From contig NZ_JALJCJ010000001.1 in the NCBI RefSeq assembly GCF_022899935.1, forward strand, positions 1,014,053-1,078,052: a stretch of DNA of 64,000 nt, in the 5' to 3' direction. Both the position numbers and the translations under genes were made by a program. This document shows, one piece after another, positions 25,269-35,000 of this stretch; within the stretch, counting starts at the first letter, position 1; every line of letters begins with the position of its first letter. Source of the DNA: Shinella curvata. Lineage in GTDB: Bacteria; Pseudomonadota; Alphaproteobacteria; Rhizobiales; Rhizobiaceae. Below the pieces are notes generated by a model. The model was not told where the DNA came from, made no database searches, and saw only the letters and a list, made by a program, of their open reading frames with translations.

Positions 25269-26027
25269 ATGCACGAGCTGATGAAGCGGCTGGCACTGAT
25301 CGGCCTCATCGCAACCCTTTCCGCGTGCAACAGCACGGATGCGCTGACGCCGCAGGTCGATGTCGGCGGCGGTTTCAACTCGCCCCCCGTCACGCAGCGC
25401 GATCTGGACCAGATGAGCGCCCAGACCACACCGGTCACCACGACGACCCAGCAGTCCGCCTTCACCACCCCAGCCGAAACGGGCACGACGACCGGCGCTG
25501 AAACGGCCGGCACGCTGCAGGGCCAGGCCGAAGCGCTGACGCGCAACAGCACGCGGACCACGACCGACACCGCGCTCGCCCGTGAAACCGCCCAGCGTTC
25601 GCTGGCGGCCGAAACCTCCGGCGGCGCTGAAGAAGTCGCCGTCGTGTCGCCCGCAAAATCCGCCGAGACAATCCGCTTCCTCCCGATCATCGGCGCGCCG
25701 GTCGAGGCCGTGACGCCGCTTTCCAAGCGCCTCGGTGCGGAAGCCCGTTCCAATGGCCTGACGATCCGCAGCGCCTCGGACAATTCCAGCAAGTACATTC
25801 TGAAGGGCTATTTCTCGGCCATGAATGACAGCGGCAAGACGACCGTCGTCTATGTCTGGGACGTGCTTGATGGTCAGGGCGCCAGGCTGCATCGCATCCA
25901 GGGGCAGGAGAGCGTTTCGGATACGGCCTCCGATCCCTGGTCGGCGGTCCCCGCCAGCACGATGGAAGGCATCGCGCAAAAAACGATCCGTGCCTATCTC
26001 GACTGGCGCGGTTCGGTGCCCGGTTAA
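25269..26027 (+). CDS. Lipoprotein of unknown function
   Basis: 252-residue exported lipoprotein. A short signal sequence ends in the lipobox LSAC (Cys24 if translation starts at 25269). A Thr/Gln/Ala-rich, probably disordered linker (about 30-125) is followed by a folded domain (about 130-250) with FLPIIGAPVEAVTPLSKRL, YILKGYFSAMNDSG and VVYVWDVLDGQGARLHRIQG. I recognise the general rhizobial family but no function. In-frame ATG 25281 is an alternative start. Lies between the creatinase-like gene and prs. Confidence 0.85.
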   Translation: MHELMKRLALIGLIATLSACNSTDALTPQVDVGGGFNSPPVTQRDLDQMSAQTTPVTTTTQQSAFTTPAETGTTTGAETAGTLQGQAEALTRNSTRTTTDTALARETAQRSLAAETSGGAEEVAVVSPAKSAETIRFLPIIGAPVEAVTPLSKRLGAEARSNGLTIRSASDNSSKYILKGYFSAMNDSGKTTVVYVWDVLDGQGARLHRIQGQESVSDTASDPWSAVPASTMEGIAQKTIRAYLDWRGSVPG

Positions 26028-26153
26028 CAGCCGCGAAACATTAAATCACAGCGAAATGCGGAGATTCGCTTTCTGAAGGTGGCAAGGGCCTTGCATTCGC
26101 GGGGTTAGCCCCTTAAACGCCCCCCCATCAGCAGAATAACAGGCGGACCATAG

Positions 26154-27086
26154 ATGAAGGTTTTCGCGGGCAATTCGAACCGGCTTCTGGCCGAAGCGAT
26201 CTGCAATTATCTGAATGTTCCGCTCGGCCGTGCCACGGTCAGGCGCTTCGCAGACCAGGAGATCTTCGTCGAAATCCAGGAAAACGTGCGTGGCGAGGAC
26301 ATTTTCGTCGTCCAGTCGACCTCGTTCCCGACCAACGATCACCTGATGGAAATGCTGATCATGATCGATGCCATGCGCCGCTCCTCGGCGCGCCGCATCA
26401 CGGCCGTGATCCCCTATTTCGGCTATGCCCGGCAGGACCGCAAACCCGGCCCGCGCACGCCGATCTCCGCCAAGCTCGTTGCAAACCTCATCACCGAGGC
26501 GGGCGCTGACCGTGTCCTGACGCTCGACCTGCATGCTGGCCAGATCCAGGGTTTCTTCGACATTCCGACCGACAACCTCTACGCCGTGCCGATCCTGGCG
26601 CGTGACGTGAAGGAAAACTACAATCTCGAAAACGTCATGGTCGTCTCGCCTGACGTCGGCGGCGTGGTGCGTGCCCGTGCGCTCGCCAAGCGCCTCGATT
26701 GCCAGCTGGCGATCGTCGACAAGCGCCGCGAGCGCGCCGGCGAATCCGAGGTCATGAACGTCATCGGCGATGTCACCGGCAAGGACTGTCTGCTGATCGA
26801 CGACATCGTCGATTCGGGCGGGACGCTCTGCAACGCCGCCGAAGCGCTTCTGAAGAACGGCGCGACCAGCGTCACCGCCTATATCACCCATGGCGTTCTC
26901 TCCGGCGGAGCCGTGGCCCGTGTGACCTCGTCGAAGCTCAAGGAGCTCGTGATCACCGACTCGATCCAGCCGACCACGGCCGTGCAGTCGGCGCACAATA
27001 TCCGCGTCATCTCGACGGCCAATCTGCTCGGCGAAGCCATCAACCGCACGAGCGCCGAAGAGTCCGTATCGAGCCTCTTCGACTGA
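26154..27086 (+). CDS. prs: Ribose-phosphate pyrophosphokinase
   Basis: 310-residue PRPP synthetase, joining ribose 5-phosphate and ATP for purine, pyrimidine, histidine and tryptophan synthesis. Clear motifs: [11 protein letters not shown] near the N terminus, [49 protein letters not shown] and the PRPP loop [16 protein letters not shown]. Full class I length. ATG 26154 has a poor ribosome site but matches the conserved N terminus MKVFAGNSN. Ends at a strong terminator. Confidence 0.97.
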   Translation: MKVFAGNSNRLLAEAICNYLNVPLGRATVRRFADQEIFVEIQENVRGEDIFVVQSTSFPTNDHLMEMLIMIDAMRRSSARRITAVIPYFGYARQDRKPGPRTPISAKLVANLITEAGADRVLTLDLHAGQIQGFFDIPTDNLYAVPILARDVKENYNLENVMVVSPDVGGVVRARALAKRLDCQLAIVDKRRERAGESEVMNVIGDVTGKDCLLIDDIVDSGGTLCNAAEALLKNGATSVTAYITHGVLSGGAVARVTSSKLKELVITDSIQPTTAVQSAHNIRVISTANLLGEAINRTSAEESVSSLFD

Positions 27087-27112
27087 GGAAATCCCAGTTT
27101 CTACCGCTTTCA

Positions 27113-27147
27113 AGCCTGCGCGCCCGCCTCGGTTGCGCAGGCTTTTT
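27113..27147 (+). terminator. Terminator of prs
   Basis: AGCCTGCGC (27113-27121) pairs with GCGCAGGCT (27135-27143), followed by Ts. Confidence 0.88.
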
Positions 27148-27242
27148 CATGCCGCAACCACCCCATGCTTTTTTGTTCACGGCCGATATCGGGCCGATCA
27201 AATTTGCGTTAGGGTCGGCTCAGATTCGCGAGGAGGAAACCC

Positions 27243-27887
27243 ATGATATCAGTATCTTTCTTTAGCCGCCTGACGGCACGGGCAGCCATCCTTCTTGCTG
27301 CGGGCACGCTTGCGGCCTGCCAGGTCGAAGTCGATGAGGGCCGCCCGGATTATCGCCCCCGCCCGCAGGTCTGCACCATGGAATACATGCCCGTCTGCGG
27401 CACGCGCCGCGGCGAAATGCAGACCTTTGCAAACGCCTGTGAAGCGCGCTCGAACGGCTACCGCATCGTCGGCCGCGGCGAATGCCGCTTTGACGGTCGG
27501 CCCGATCCGCGGCCGGACGAAGGGCGCGCCTGCACACGGGAATATGCGCCGGTCTGCGGCTCGCGCGGCCGTGACCGCCAAACCTTTGCGAACGCCTGCG
27601 AGGCACGTTCGAGCGGCTATGACGTGATCGGTCGCGGCGAATGCCAGTTCCGCCGCCCGGATACCGGTTGGGAAGACCAGACGCGCGACGACCGCTCGAG
27701 CCGGGAACGCAGAAGGGACCGGGATCGCGAGCGCAGCGACAACAGACGCCAGGATGCCGATATCAGGCTCGGCCTCGATGACAGCGGCACGCGGGCTGAT
27801 CGCAGCGGACGCGAAGATCGCGAACAGGATTTGCGCTGCGCGGACAAGCGTCGGGCAAAACGCGACCCGGCTTGCGCTGCAAACTGA
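27243..27887 (+). CDS. Lipoprotein with two Kazal domains
   Basis: 214-residue predicted lipoprotein: signal peptide with lipobox LAAC (Cys26), then two Kazal-type serine-protease-inhibitor-like modules with the spacing C-EYxPVCG-TFANACEARSxGY-GRGEC (about residues 44-82 and 97-134). Each module has four cysteines rather than the six of animal Kazal domains, so one disulfide is missing. The C-terminal third is Arg/Asp/Glu-rich, likely disordered, with a final CADKRRAKRDPAC pair. It may inhibit serine proteases at the cell surface or be a structural module; function is unproven. Ribosome site GAGGAGGAAA before ATG 27243. Monocistronic. Confidence 0.88.
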   Translation: MISVSFFSRLTARAAILLAAGTLAACQVEVDEGRPDYRPRPQVCTMEYMPVCGTRRGEMQTFANACEARSNGYRIVGRGECRFDGRPDPRPDEGRACTREYAPVCGSRGRDRQTFANACEARSSGYDVIGRGECQFRRPDTGWEDQTRDDRSSRERRRDRDRERSDNRRQDADIRLGLDDSGTRADRSGREDREQDLRCADKRRAKRDPACAAN

Positions 27888-27908
27888 GGCAGCCGCCACC
27901 TGAACGAA

Positions 27909-27938
27909 AAGCCCGCCATGCAAATGGCGGGCTTTTTC
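27909..27938. terminator. Bidirectional terminator
   Basis: AAGCCCGCCA (27909-27918) and TGGCGGGCTT (27925-27934) with Ts on the plus side and As before it, so it can end both the Kazal lipoprotein transcript and the convergent DUF779 transcript. Confidence 0.88.
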
Positions 27939-27951
27939 GTGGGAAGCGGGC

Positions 27952-28326
27952 TTAGCGGCTTGGCAGCGGACAGACCTCGCCGCCGCCGAAGAGACGCGAA
28001 CGCGTGAGGAAACGCTTCTCCCGGCCGTTGTCGAGCGAGAACATGCCACCACGTCCGGGCACGACATCGATGATCAGCTGCGTGTGCCTCCAGACGGCGT
28101 ATTGGCTCTCGCTGATATAGACGGGCACGCCGCCGATCTCGCCGAGCTTCACGTCACGGTCGCCGACGATGTAGTCGTGCGCCGGGTAGCACATGGGCGA
28201 GGAACCGTCGCAGCAACCGCCCGACTGATGGAACAGGATTTCGGGATACTCGGCCTGGATTTCCCGGATAAGGGCAAGCGCCGCATCGGTCGCCACCACG
28301 CGGGGCTCGGTCAGGATGTCGGACAT
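27952..28326 (-). CDS. DUF779 protein
   Basis: 124-residue DUF779 protein. Conserved cysteine-containing core HQSGGCCDGSSPMCYP and QYAVWRHTQLIIDVVPGRGGMFSLDNGREKRFLTRSRLF. The family nearly always sits beside an aldehyde dehydrogenase of the acetaldehyde/ExaC type, as here, and may be an accessory or metal-binding partner. Biochemical role not established. Start ATG 28326 behind AAGGAGAGCCGCG. Last gene of the aldehyde dehydrogenase operon. Confidence 0.9.
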   Translation of the reverse strand: MSDILTEPRVVATDAALALIREIQAEYPEILFHQSGGCCDGSSPMCYPAHDYIVGDRDVKLGEIGGVPVYISESQYAVWRHTQLIIDVVPGRGGMFSLDNGREKRFLTRSRLFGGGEVCPLPSR

Positions 28327-28350
28327 CGCGGCTCTCCTTGAAACTGGCTT

Positions 28351-28440
28351 CCCCCTCCCCGGGCAGGGGGAGAGGGAACGGGCAGAAGCCATGATGGAGA
28401 GCTCCTGCCCTGTGATCGCCTCCTCCGCCGGGGAGCGGGA
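28351..28440. repeat. Palindromic G/C-rich repeat remnant
   Basis: CCCCCT (28351-28356) and AGGGGG (28365-28370) form a hairpin, and a second similar block, CTCCGCCGGGGAG-like, lies at about 28422-28434. The sequence style resembles dispersed rhizobial intergenic palindromes, and its position between two co-directional genes fits. No other copy was seen in this window, so the repeat claim is tentative. Confidence 0.4.
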
Positions 28441-28455
28441 GAAAGCGGCGGTCGC

Positions 28456-29964
<1,509 letters not shown>

Positions 29965-30062
29965 GTCATTCCTCCCAAAAGAGACCCGCATGGGCCGTGA
30001 GGAGAATGGTGCTGCGCTTCGCCGGATTGCGGTAGAGCCTGCGCGGCGATGGTTGCGACGAC

Positions 30063-30080
30063 TGTTTCAGATTTGAGACA
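30063..30080. promoter_or_regulatory. Candidate GAF-Fis regulator site
   Basis: TGTTTCA-N4-TGAGACA, an inverted repeat with one mismatch, in the 149-bp gap between the regulator gene and the aldehyde dehydrogenase. Its size suits a Fis-type helix-turn-helix dimer. No sigma-54 GG-N10-GC element was found next to it. Confidence 0.5.
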
Positions 30081-30113
30081 GGTCGGCGGCGCAGGCTGTG
30101 CTGCGCCGCAACA

Positions 30114-31073
30114 TCAGTTGATCGAGAGCTTCTTCATCTTGCGATAGAGCGTCGCGCGGCTGATGCCGAGCAGGTCCGCCGCCTGGCTGATGTTTCCGCC
30201 GACCCGCGTAAGAACGCGGCGAAGCGCTGCGCGCTCGGCGTCATCGAGGTCACGCCCCTCCTCCGCCCGGTCCTCCTGAAGAAGATCCGAAGCCGCAACA
30301 CCACCCGCGATGCGCCGGTCATCGAGGCCGAGCACCTGCCGTGCCGCGCGCGTGGCGCCGAGCACGAGATCGTCACGGTCGACGGCAAGCAACGCCGGTG
30401 CCGCGCGACCATCGACGGGCACCAGCAGGATCCGGGCAGAGGAGAAGGCGCGACGGAAAAGCCCGGCCTCGATACGCGCCGCGGCGTCGCGGATCGCCTG
30501 AGAGAGGATCGCCATCGTCATCTCGTTGGCATCGTCACGGCAGGTGGAAATGTCGATGGCCGCGGCAATGCGGCCGGTATGGTCGCGGATCGTTGCGGTG
30601 GTGCAGGAAAGACCGGTATTCTGCGACAGGAAATGCTGGTCCCGCAGGATCACCACCGGCCGCTCGTCTGCGAGCGCCGTGCCGATGCCGTTGGTGCCGA
30701 CGCTCGCCTCGCTCCAGACCGTGCCGGACCAGAGGCCCACGCCACGAAACTCCCGGTCGTCGCCGGCCGCCCCGCGCCGCTCGAGCGCAATGCCGTTCTC
30801 ATCCGTCAGCAGCAGGCAGCAGCCCGCCTTGCCGACCGTCGCAAAAAGCCGATCGAGTTCGCCCGAGGCCTCCTCGACGAGAACGCTGGAGCGGGTACGG
30901 GCCTGGCGGAATTCGCCGTCGGTCAATCGCCAGGGCGCGCGGGCTTCTTCCGGCGACAGACCATGCAGAGTGAGGCAGCGACGCCAGGAAGCGGCAACGG
31001 GCGAACTGGCGGCAGCCGACGCGTGGCCTGCCACGGTGTGCACATGATCCGCGTGGTGGACACGCAATGACAT
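30114..31073 (-). CDS. GAF-Fis regulator, AcoR-like without AAA+
   Basis: 319-residue regulator similar to AcoR-type activators in its N-terminal sensor (VAASWRRCLTLHGLSPEEARAPW, then a GAF domain with VGTNGIGTALADERPVVI and ISTCRDDANEMT) and its C-terminal Fis-type helix-turn-helix (GGNISQAADLLGISRATLYRKMKKL). The central AAA+ sigma-54-interacting domain with its GAFTGA loop and Walker motifs is absent; about 60 residues join sensor and Fis domain. It should therefore act without sigma-54. Start at 31073 behind GGGGAGGAGAGCGG. It precedes and probably controls the aldehyde dehydrogenase/DUF779 operon. Confidence 0.88.
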   Translation of the reverse strand: MSLRVHHADHVHTVAGHASAAASSPVAASWRRCLTLHGLSPEEARAPWRLTDGEFRQARTRSSVLVEEASGELDRLFATVGKAGCCLLLTDENGIALERRGAAGDDREFRGVGLWSGTVWSEASVGTNGIGTALADERPVVILRDQHFLSQNTGLSCTTATIRDHTGRIAAAIDISTCRDDANEMTMAILSQAIRDAAARIEAGLFRRAFSSARILLVPVDGRAAPALLAVDRDDLVLGATRAARQVLGLDDRRIAGGVAASDLLQEDRAEEGRDLDDAERAALRRVLTRVGGNISQAADLLGISRATLYRKMKKLSIN

Positions 31074-31279
31074 CCGCTCTCCTCCCCGAAAGCTTCCGAC
31101 CGTTCGTCGCGTCAAAATATAACGCCGCTCACTATAGCCCCGTTTTGGGCGCAAGGTCCAGCGAGACCAAGGTCCTAGGGCGACGACAGAGCGCGACGCC
31201 CCGACTGCCGCACAACCCTGTTTCCAACCCCTGCGCCGCCTGTTACGACTGCACATTCCTTTCCTTAGTCGATCTCGCC

Positions 31280-32464
31280 ATGCTTCGTGATTTTTCCGCT
31301 CAAGCCCTGTTCATGGGCCTGCTCACCGCCTTCGTCGGTTTCGCCAGTTCCTTCGCCGTCGTGCTGCATGGCCTCACCGGCGTCGGCGCCACCGAGGCGC
31401 AGGCCGCATCCGGTCTGATGGCGCTTTCGGTGTCGATGGGCGTTTGCGCCATCGTGCTCAGTGTTGCGACACGCCTGCCTGTTTCCATCGCCTGGTCGAC
31501 GCCGGGGGCCGCCCTGCTCGCGAGTTCCGGCGCGGTCGAAGGCGGCTTTGCGACCGCTGTCGGCGGGTTCATCATCTGTGCGGTGCTGATCATCATCGCA
31601 GGCCTCTGGAAGCCGCTCGGTCGCATGGTCGCCGCCATTCCCGCAGCTCTGGCCAACGCCATGCTGGCGGGTGTGCTGATCGGTCTCTGCTTTGCGCCGG
31701 TAAAGGCCATTGCCTTCAATCCCGTGCTCGGCTTGCCGATCGTGCTGGCCTGGGTGATCGTCGGCAGCATCAACAGGCTCTATGCGGTGCCGGCGGCACT
31801 GGCCGCCTTCGTCGCCGTTCTCGCCTTCGGCATCGATATTCCGGACGGCGCCTTTGCCGGGCTTGCCGAAGCCCTGCTGCCGAAGCCCGAAATCGTCACG
31901 CCCGTCTTCACCTTTGCCGGCCTCGTCAGCATCGCGCTGCCGCTCTTCATCGTCACCATGGCCTCGCAGAACATTCCCGGCATCGCGGTTCTGAAGGTCA
32001 ACCACTACGAGCCCAGTCCCGGCCCACTGTTTGCGACGACGGGCCTGTTCTCGCTGCTCTCGGCGCCATTCGGTGGCCATGCGGTAAACCTTGCCGCCAT
32101 CACCGCCGCCATGTGCGCAGGCAGCGACGCCCATCCCGATCCCGCAAAACGCTACTGGGCGGCGATCAATGCCGGTGTCTTCTACGTGATCTTCGGCCTC
32201 GCCGCGGGCGCGGTCACCGCCTTCGTCAGCCTCGCACCGCCCGTCCTCATCCAGGCCGTCGCCGGGCTGGCGCTGATCAGCGCCTTCGCCAATTCGGCTC
32301 TCAACGCCTTCAAGGAGGTGGACGGCCGCGAGGCGGCGGCTGTGACGTTCCTCGTCACCGCTTCAGGCGTCTCCTTTGCGGGCATTTCAGGTGCTTTCTG
32401 GGGTCTGCTCGCGGGCGGCCTGATGTTGGCGCTGTCGCGTTTCACCGCGAGGCGCCGCACCTAG
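31280..32464 (+). CDS. BenE-family benzoate/H+ symporter
   Basis: 394-residue inner-membrane transporter of the BenE (YdcO) family, about 12 membrane segments. Family sequence seen in VVLHGLTGVGATEAQAASGLMALSVSMG, SIAWSTPGAALLASSG, and PLFIVTMASQNIPGIAVLKVN. BenE members move benzoate with protons; here no benzoate catabolic genes are adjacent, so the substrate is uncertain. ATG 31280 is weak in ribosome site; longer upstream readings overlap the divergent regulator's promoter. Divergent from the GAF-Fis gene. Confidence 0.88.
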   Translation: MLRDFSAQALFMGLLTAFVGFASSFAVVLHGLTGVGATEAQAASGLMALSVSMGVCAIVLSVATRLPVSIAWSTPGAALLASSGAVEGGFATAVGGFIICAVLIIIAGLWKPLGRMVAAIPAALANAMLAGVLIGLCFAPVKAIAFNPVLGLPIVLAWVIVGSINRLYAVPAALAAFVAVLAFGIDIPDGAFAGLAEALLPKPEIVTPVFTFAGLVSIALPLFIVTMASQNIPGIAVLKVNHYEPSPGPLFATTGLFSLLSAPFGGHAVNLAAITAAMCAGSDAHPDPAKRYWAAINAGVFYVIFGLAAGAVTAFVSLAPPVLIQAVAGLALISAFANSALNAFKEVDGREAAAVTFLVTASGVSFAGISGAFWGLLAGGLMLALSRFTARRRT

Positions 32465-32467
32465 AGT

Positions 32468-33913
32468 TCACTGCTGGAAGGGCAACGGCTGGCCGTTGAT
32501 CAGCACCTTGCCGTCCTCACCGACCGTCAGGTCCCAGATCTGCGCCCCTCCTTCACCCTTGCGGGCAAGGCCCTTCATCATCAGGAGGCCGAAGGAGACC
32601 TGTCCGAACTGCGGCACCTTTCCTGCATTTCGCTGCAGATAGGTGATCGTCTTGTCGAAGTCGCGCATGGTAACGGTCACATCGGCGCTGTGGCGATCCT
32701 TCTGCTCGGGATACACCATCATCTTGCCGGAAACCTCCAGGTCGTAGATCGGCGAGACGGCGGAAACATCCTCGAACTCGACGGTCATCGCGCCGTTCGG
32801 CAGAATGATCCGGCCGATCTCCCTGTTCTGCTCTTCCGTCAAGGGCTCAGGTTTGGTGAAATCCGCGTGGTCGATGAGATAGGTCACCGCACCGGCCAGA
32901 TCGAGATTGGTCACAGCCGCCTTGAAGTTCGCCCGCTCCGGGAGCGCCTCGGCAAACTCTGCCGGCAAGATGCCGGCCGGTGGCTTGGGATGTTCCACAC
33001 CAAAACCGAAACCGACACGCGTCGAATGGCCGATGCCGTTCATATCGATATTGTACGTGACCGCGTCGGCGCCGAAGATGCCCTTGTCGGTGCCGACGGT
33101 GACATTCGAGGCCTTGATCGTTTCGGTCAGATTGTCGAAGACCGGCAAGGACGCACGCAGCAGATCCTTCAGCCGGGCCGCATCCACCGCTTCAAGCTTG
33201 TCTTTATGCATGTTGTCGAGCACGAAGAAGACAAGGTCCTGGAAGACCTTGTAGCGCGCTCCGTCCAAGCTGACGTCGATGTCGAGCGTATCGGCACCGA
33301 TATCGACCCGGCCGGAGGGGCCGCCGGTGATCGTTTCACTGAACGCCTTCATGACGCCGGTGCTGGAAATATCGATGGTACCGGGCGCCTTCTTCTCCGA
33401 GGTGATGCGCATGGCTGATTCGCCGAAGCTTGCACTCACGCTTTCCTGCTGCGTTGTGCTGGAGAAGGCGATGCGCTTCACCGACCAGTCCGCCGATGTG
33501 AAGTAAAGAATCTCCGGGTCGTAGATCCCGTCGGTCTTCATCGTATCGATGAAATAGGTAAACGAACCCTGGCCCGGCATCGTGCCCTTGATATCGAAAC
33601 TGTTATTGGCCTCGACGCGGTAGGTCCCCTCGGGCTGCGGTCTGAGATAGGCCATCACAGGCTTCAGGCCTTCTACCTGAACCTTCCCCTTCTTGGCCTG
33701 CTCCATCAAAACCGTCGGGTCGAAACGCAGCTCATAGAAGGAAGACGCCGCCTTCACCGTGACGAGACCGGCATCGACGATGTCTTTCGGCAGGTAGTGC
33801 GTCAGGCGCTGCTGGAGAGCTTCTGCACCGGCAGGCGAAATCTCCTGGGCGGCAGCGGGGCTTGCCGAAACAAGCGCAAAGGCGGCCGAGGCCATCAGGA
33901 TCTGTCGTCTCAT
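32468..33913 (-). CDS. Exported protein of unknown function
   Basis: 481-residue predicted periplasmic protein with a cleavable signal peptide (MRRQILMASAAFALV ... ASPAAAQ, about 1-23). The mature part alternates beta-rich segments and contains no recognised catalytic motif; possible distant relation to DUF2125 proteins. Start at 33913 behind AAGGAGAACGAC. It converges on the benE gene with a 3-bp gap. Not otherwise recognised. Confidence 0.8.
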   Translation of the reverse strand: MRRQILMASAAFALVSASPAAAQEISPAGAEALQQRLTHYLPKDIVDAGLVTVKAASSFYELRFDPTVLMEQAKKGKVQVEGLKPVMAYLRPQPEGTYRVEANNSFDIKGTMPGQGSFTYFIDTMKTDGIYDPEILYFTSADWSVKRIAFSSTTQQESVSASFGESAMRITSEKKAPGTIDISSTGVMKAFSETITGGPSGRVDIGADTLDIDVSLDGARYKVFQDLVFFVLDNMHKDKLEAVDAARLKDLLRASLPVFDNLTETIKASNVTVGTDKGIFGADAVTYNIDMNGIGHSTRVGFGFGVEHPKPPAGILPAEFAEALPERANFKAAVTNLDLAGAVTYLIDHADFTKPEPLTEEQNREIGRIILPNGAMTVEFEDVSAVSPIYDLEVSGKMMVYPEQKDRHSADVTVTMRDFDKTITYLQRNAGKVPQFGQVSFGLLMMKGLARKGEGGAQIWDLTVGEDGKVLINGQPLPFQQ

Positions 33914-34157
33914 GTCGTTCTCCTTCAGCGAAGCTTTCGCCACCGAACATCCAATCGCGGCGGCAGCATGTCAATCCGGGCTCAAGCCGGCCTCGGCCCT
34001 TGCATTTCCGGGCATTCTTGTTTAAGGAGCCCCCATCCGCGTAGACACCCTTGGAGGCAACGTGGATGAGGCTTTCACGAAATCCTCAAGCCTTTTGCAT
34101 CGCCGGGCGCTGCCCGCTGCGCGAAAGGCTCTCCAGTAACACACGAAAGGTAAAGCC

Positions 34158-34766
34158 ATGAGCCACGAAACTTACGAGCTCAAGGCCGAGACGCGCGAAC
34201 GGGTTGGTAAGGGGTCCTCCCGTGAACTTCGCCGCAACGGCCTTATTCCTGCAGTAATCTACGGCGACAAGCAGGCCCCTGTCTCTATCGCCCTCTCGAC
34301 CAAGGAAGTTACCCAGCGTATTCACGCCGGCGGCTTCAAGACGACGGTCGCCACGATCGATGTCAACGGCGAGAAGATCAAGGTTCTGCCGAAGGACTAC
34401 CAGCTGGATCCGGTCCGCGACTTCACCATGCATGTCGACTTCCTGCGCGTTTCGGGTAACACCCACGTCGTCGTCGAAGTGCCGGTTCACTTCGTCAACG
34501 AAGAGAAGTCCCCGGGCATCAAGGTCGGCGGCGTCCTGAACATCGTTCGCCACGCGGTCGAGCTGCACGCTCTGGCCGGCGACATTCCGGAATTCCTGAC
34601 GGCTGACCTCTCCGGCCTCAAGGTCGGCGACGGTATCCACATCTCGCACATCAAGCTGCCGAAGGGCACGAGCCCGGTCATTACCGACCGTGACTTCACG
34701 ATCGCGACGATCGCTGCTCCGGCAGCCGGCGTAAAGTCGGACGAAGCCGAAGGCTCCGCAGAATAA
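34158..34766 (+). CDS. rplY: 50S ribosomal protein L25/Ctc
   Basis: 202-residue long-form L25 (TL5/Ctc). The N-terminal 5S rRNA-binding domain (about 1-95, [28 protein letters not shown]) is followed by the C-terminal TL5 beta domain with [22 protein letters not shown] and [17 protein letters not shown] 34158 behind CGAAAGGTAAAGCC. Followed by a strong terminator. The rplY-pth-ychF neighbourhood is conserved in many alphaproteobacteria, here interrupted by the GGDEF-EAL and binding-protein genes. Confidence 0.96.
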   Translation: MSHETYELKAETRERVGKGSSRELRRNGLIPAVIYGDKQAPVSIALSTKEVTQRIHAGGFKTTVATIDVNGEKIKVLPKDYQLDPVRDFTMHVDFLRVSGNTHVVVEVPVHFVNEEKSPGIKVGGVLNIVRHAVELHALAGDIPEFLTADLSGLKVGDGIHISHIKLPKGTSPVITDRDFTIATIAAPAAGVKSDEAEGSAE

Positions 34767-34790
34767 TCCCGTTCCAGGGATCTTTCTCGA

Positions 34791-34823
34791 ACCCCGCGCC
34801 TTTCCCGAGGCGCGGGGTTTTTC
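34791..34823 (+). terminator. Terminator of rplY
   Basis: ACCCCGCGCC (34791-34800) and GGCGCGGGGT (34809-34818) followed by Ts. Confidence 0.9.
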
Positions 34824-35000
34824 TTTGCCCGCAAAACACCACACTACCGTTGCGGGAAGTTTGAATCATCAGCACTTTTACGAACGGCCATTTCAGCAAC
34901 ATTTAAGACTTTGATGAAAGTCTAGACCCCGGGGAACTTGGCAAAAGCCAAAGAGGGGTATCATGAACTGGCTTTGCAACGTGGCGCAGGAACGACCGGC

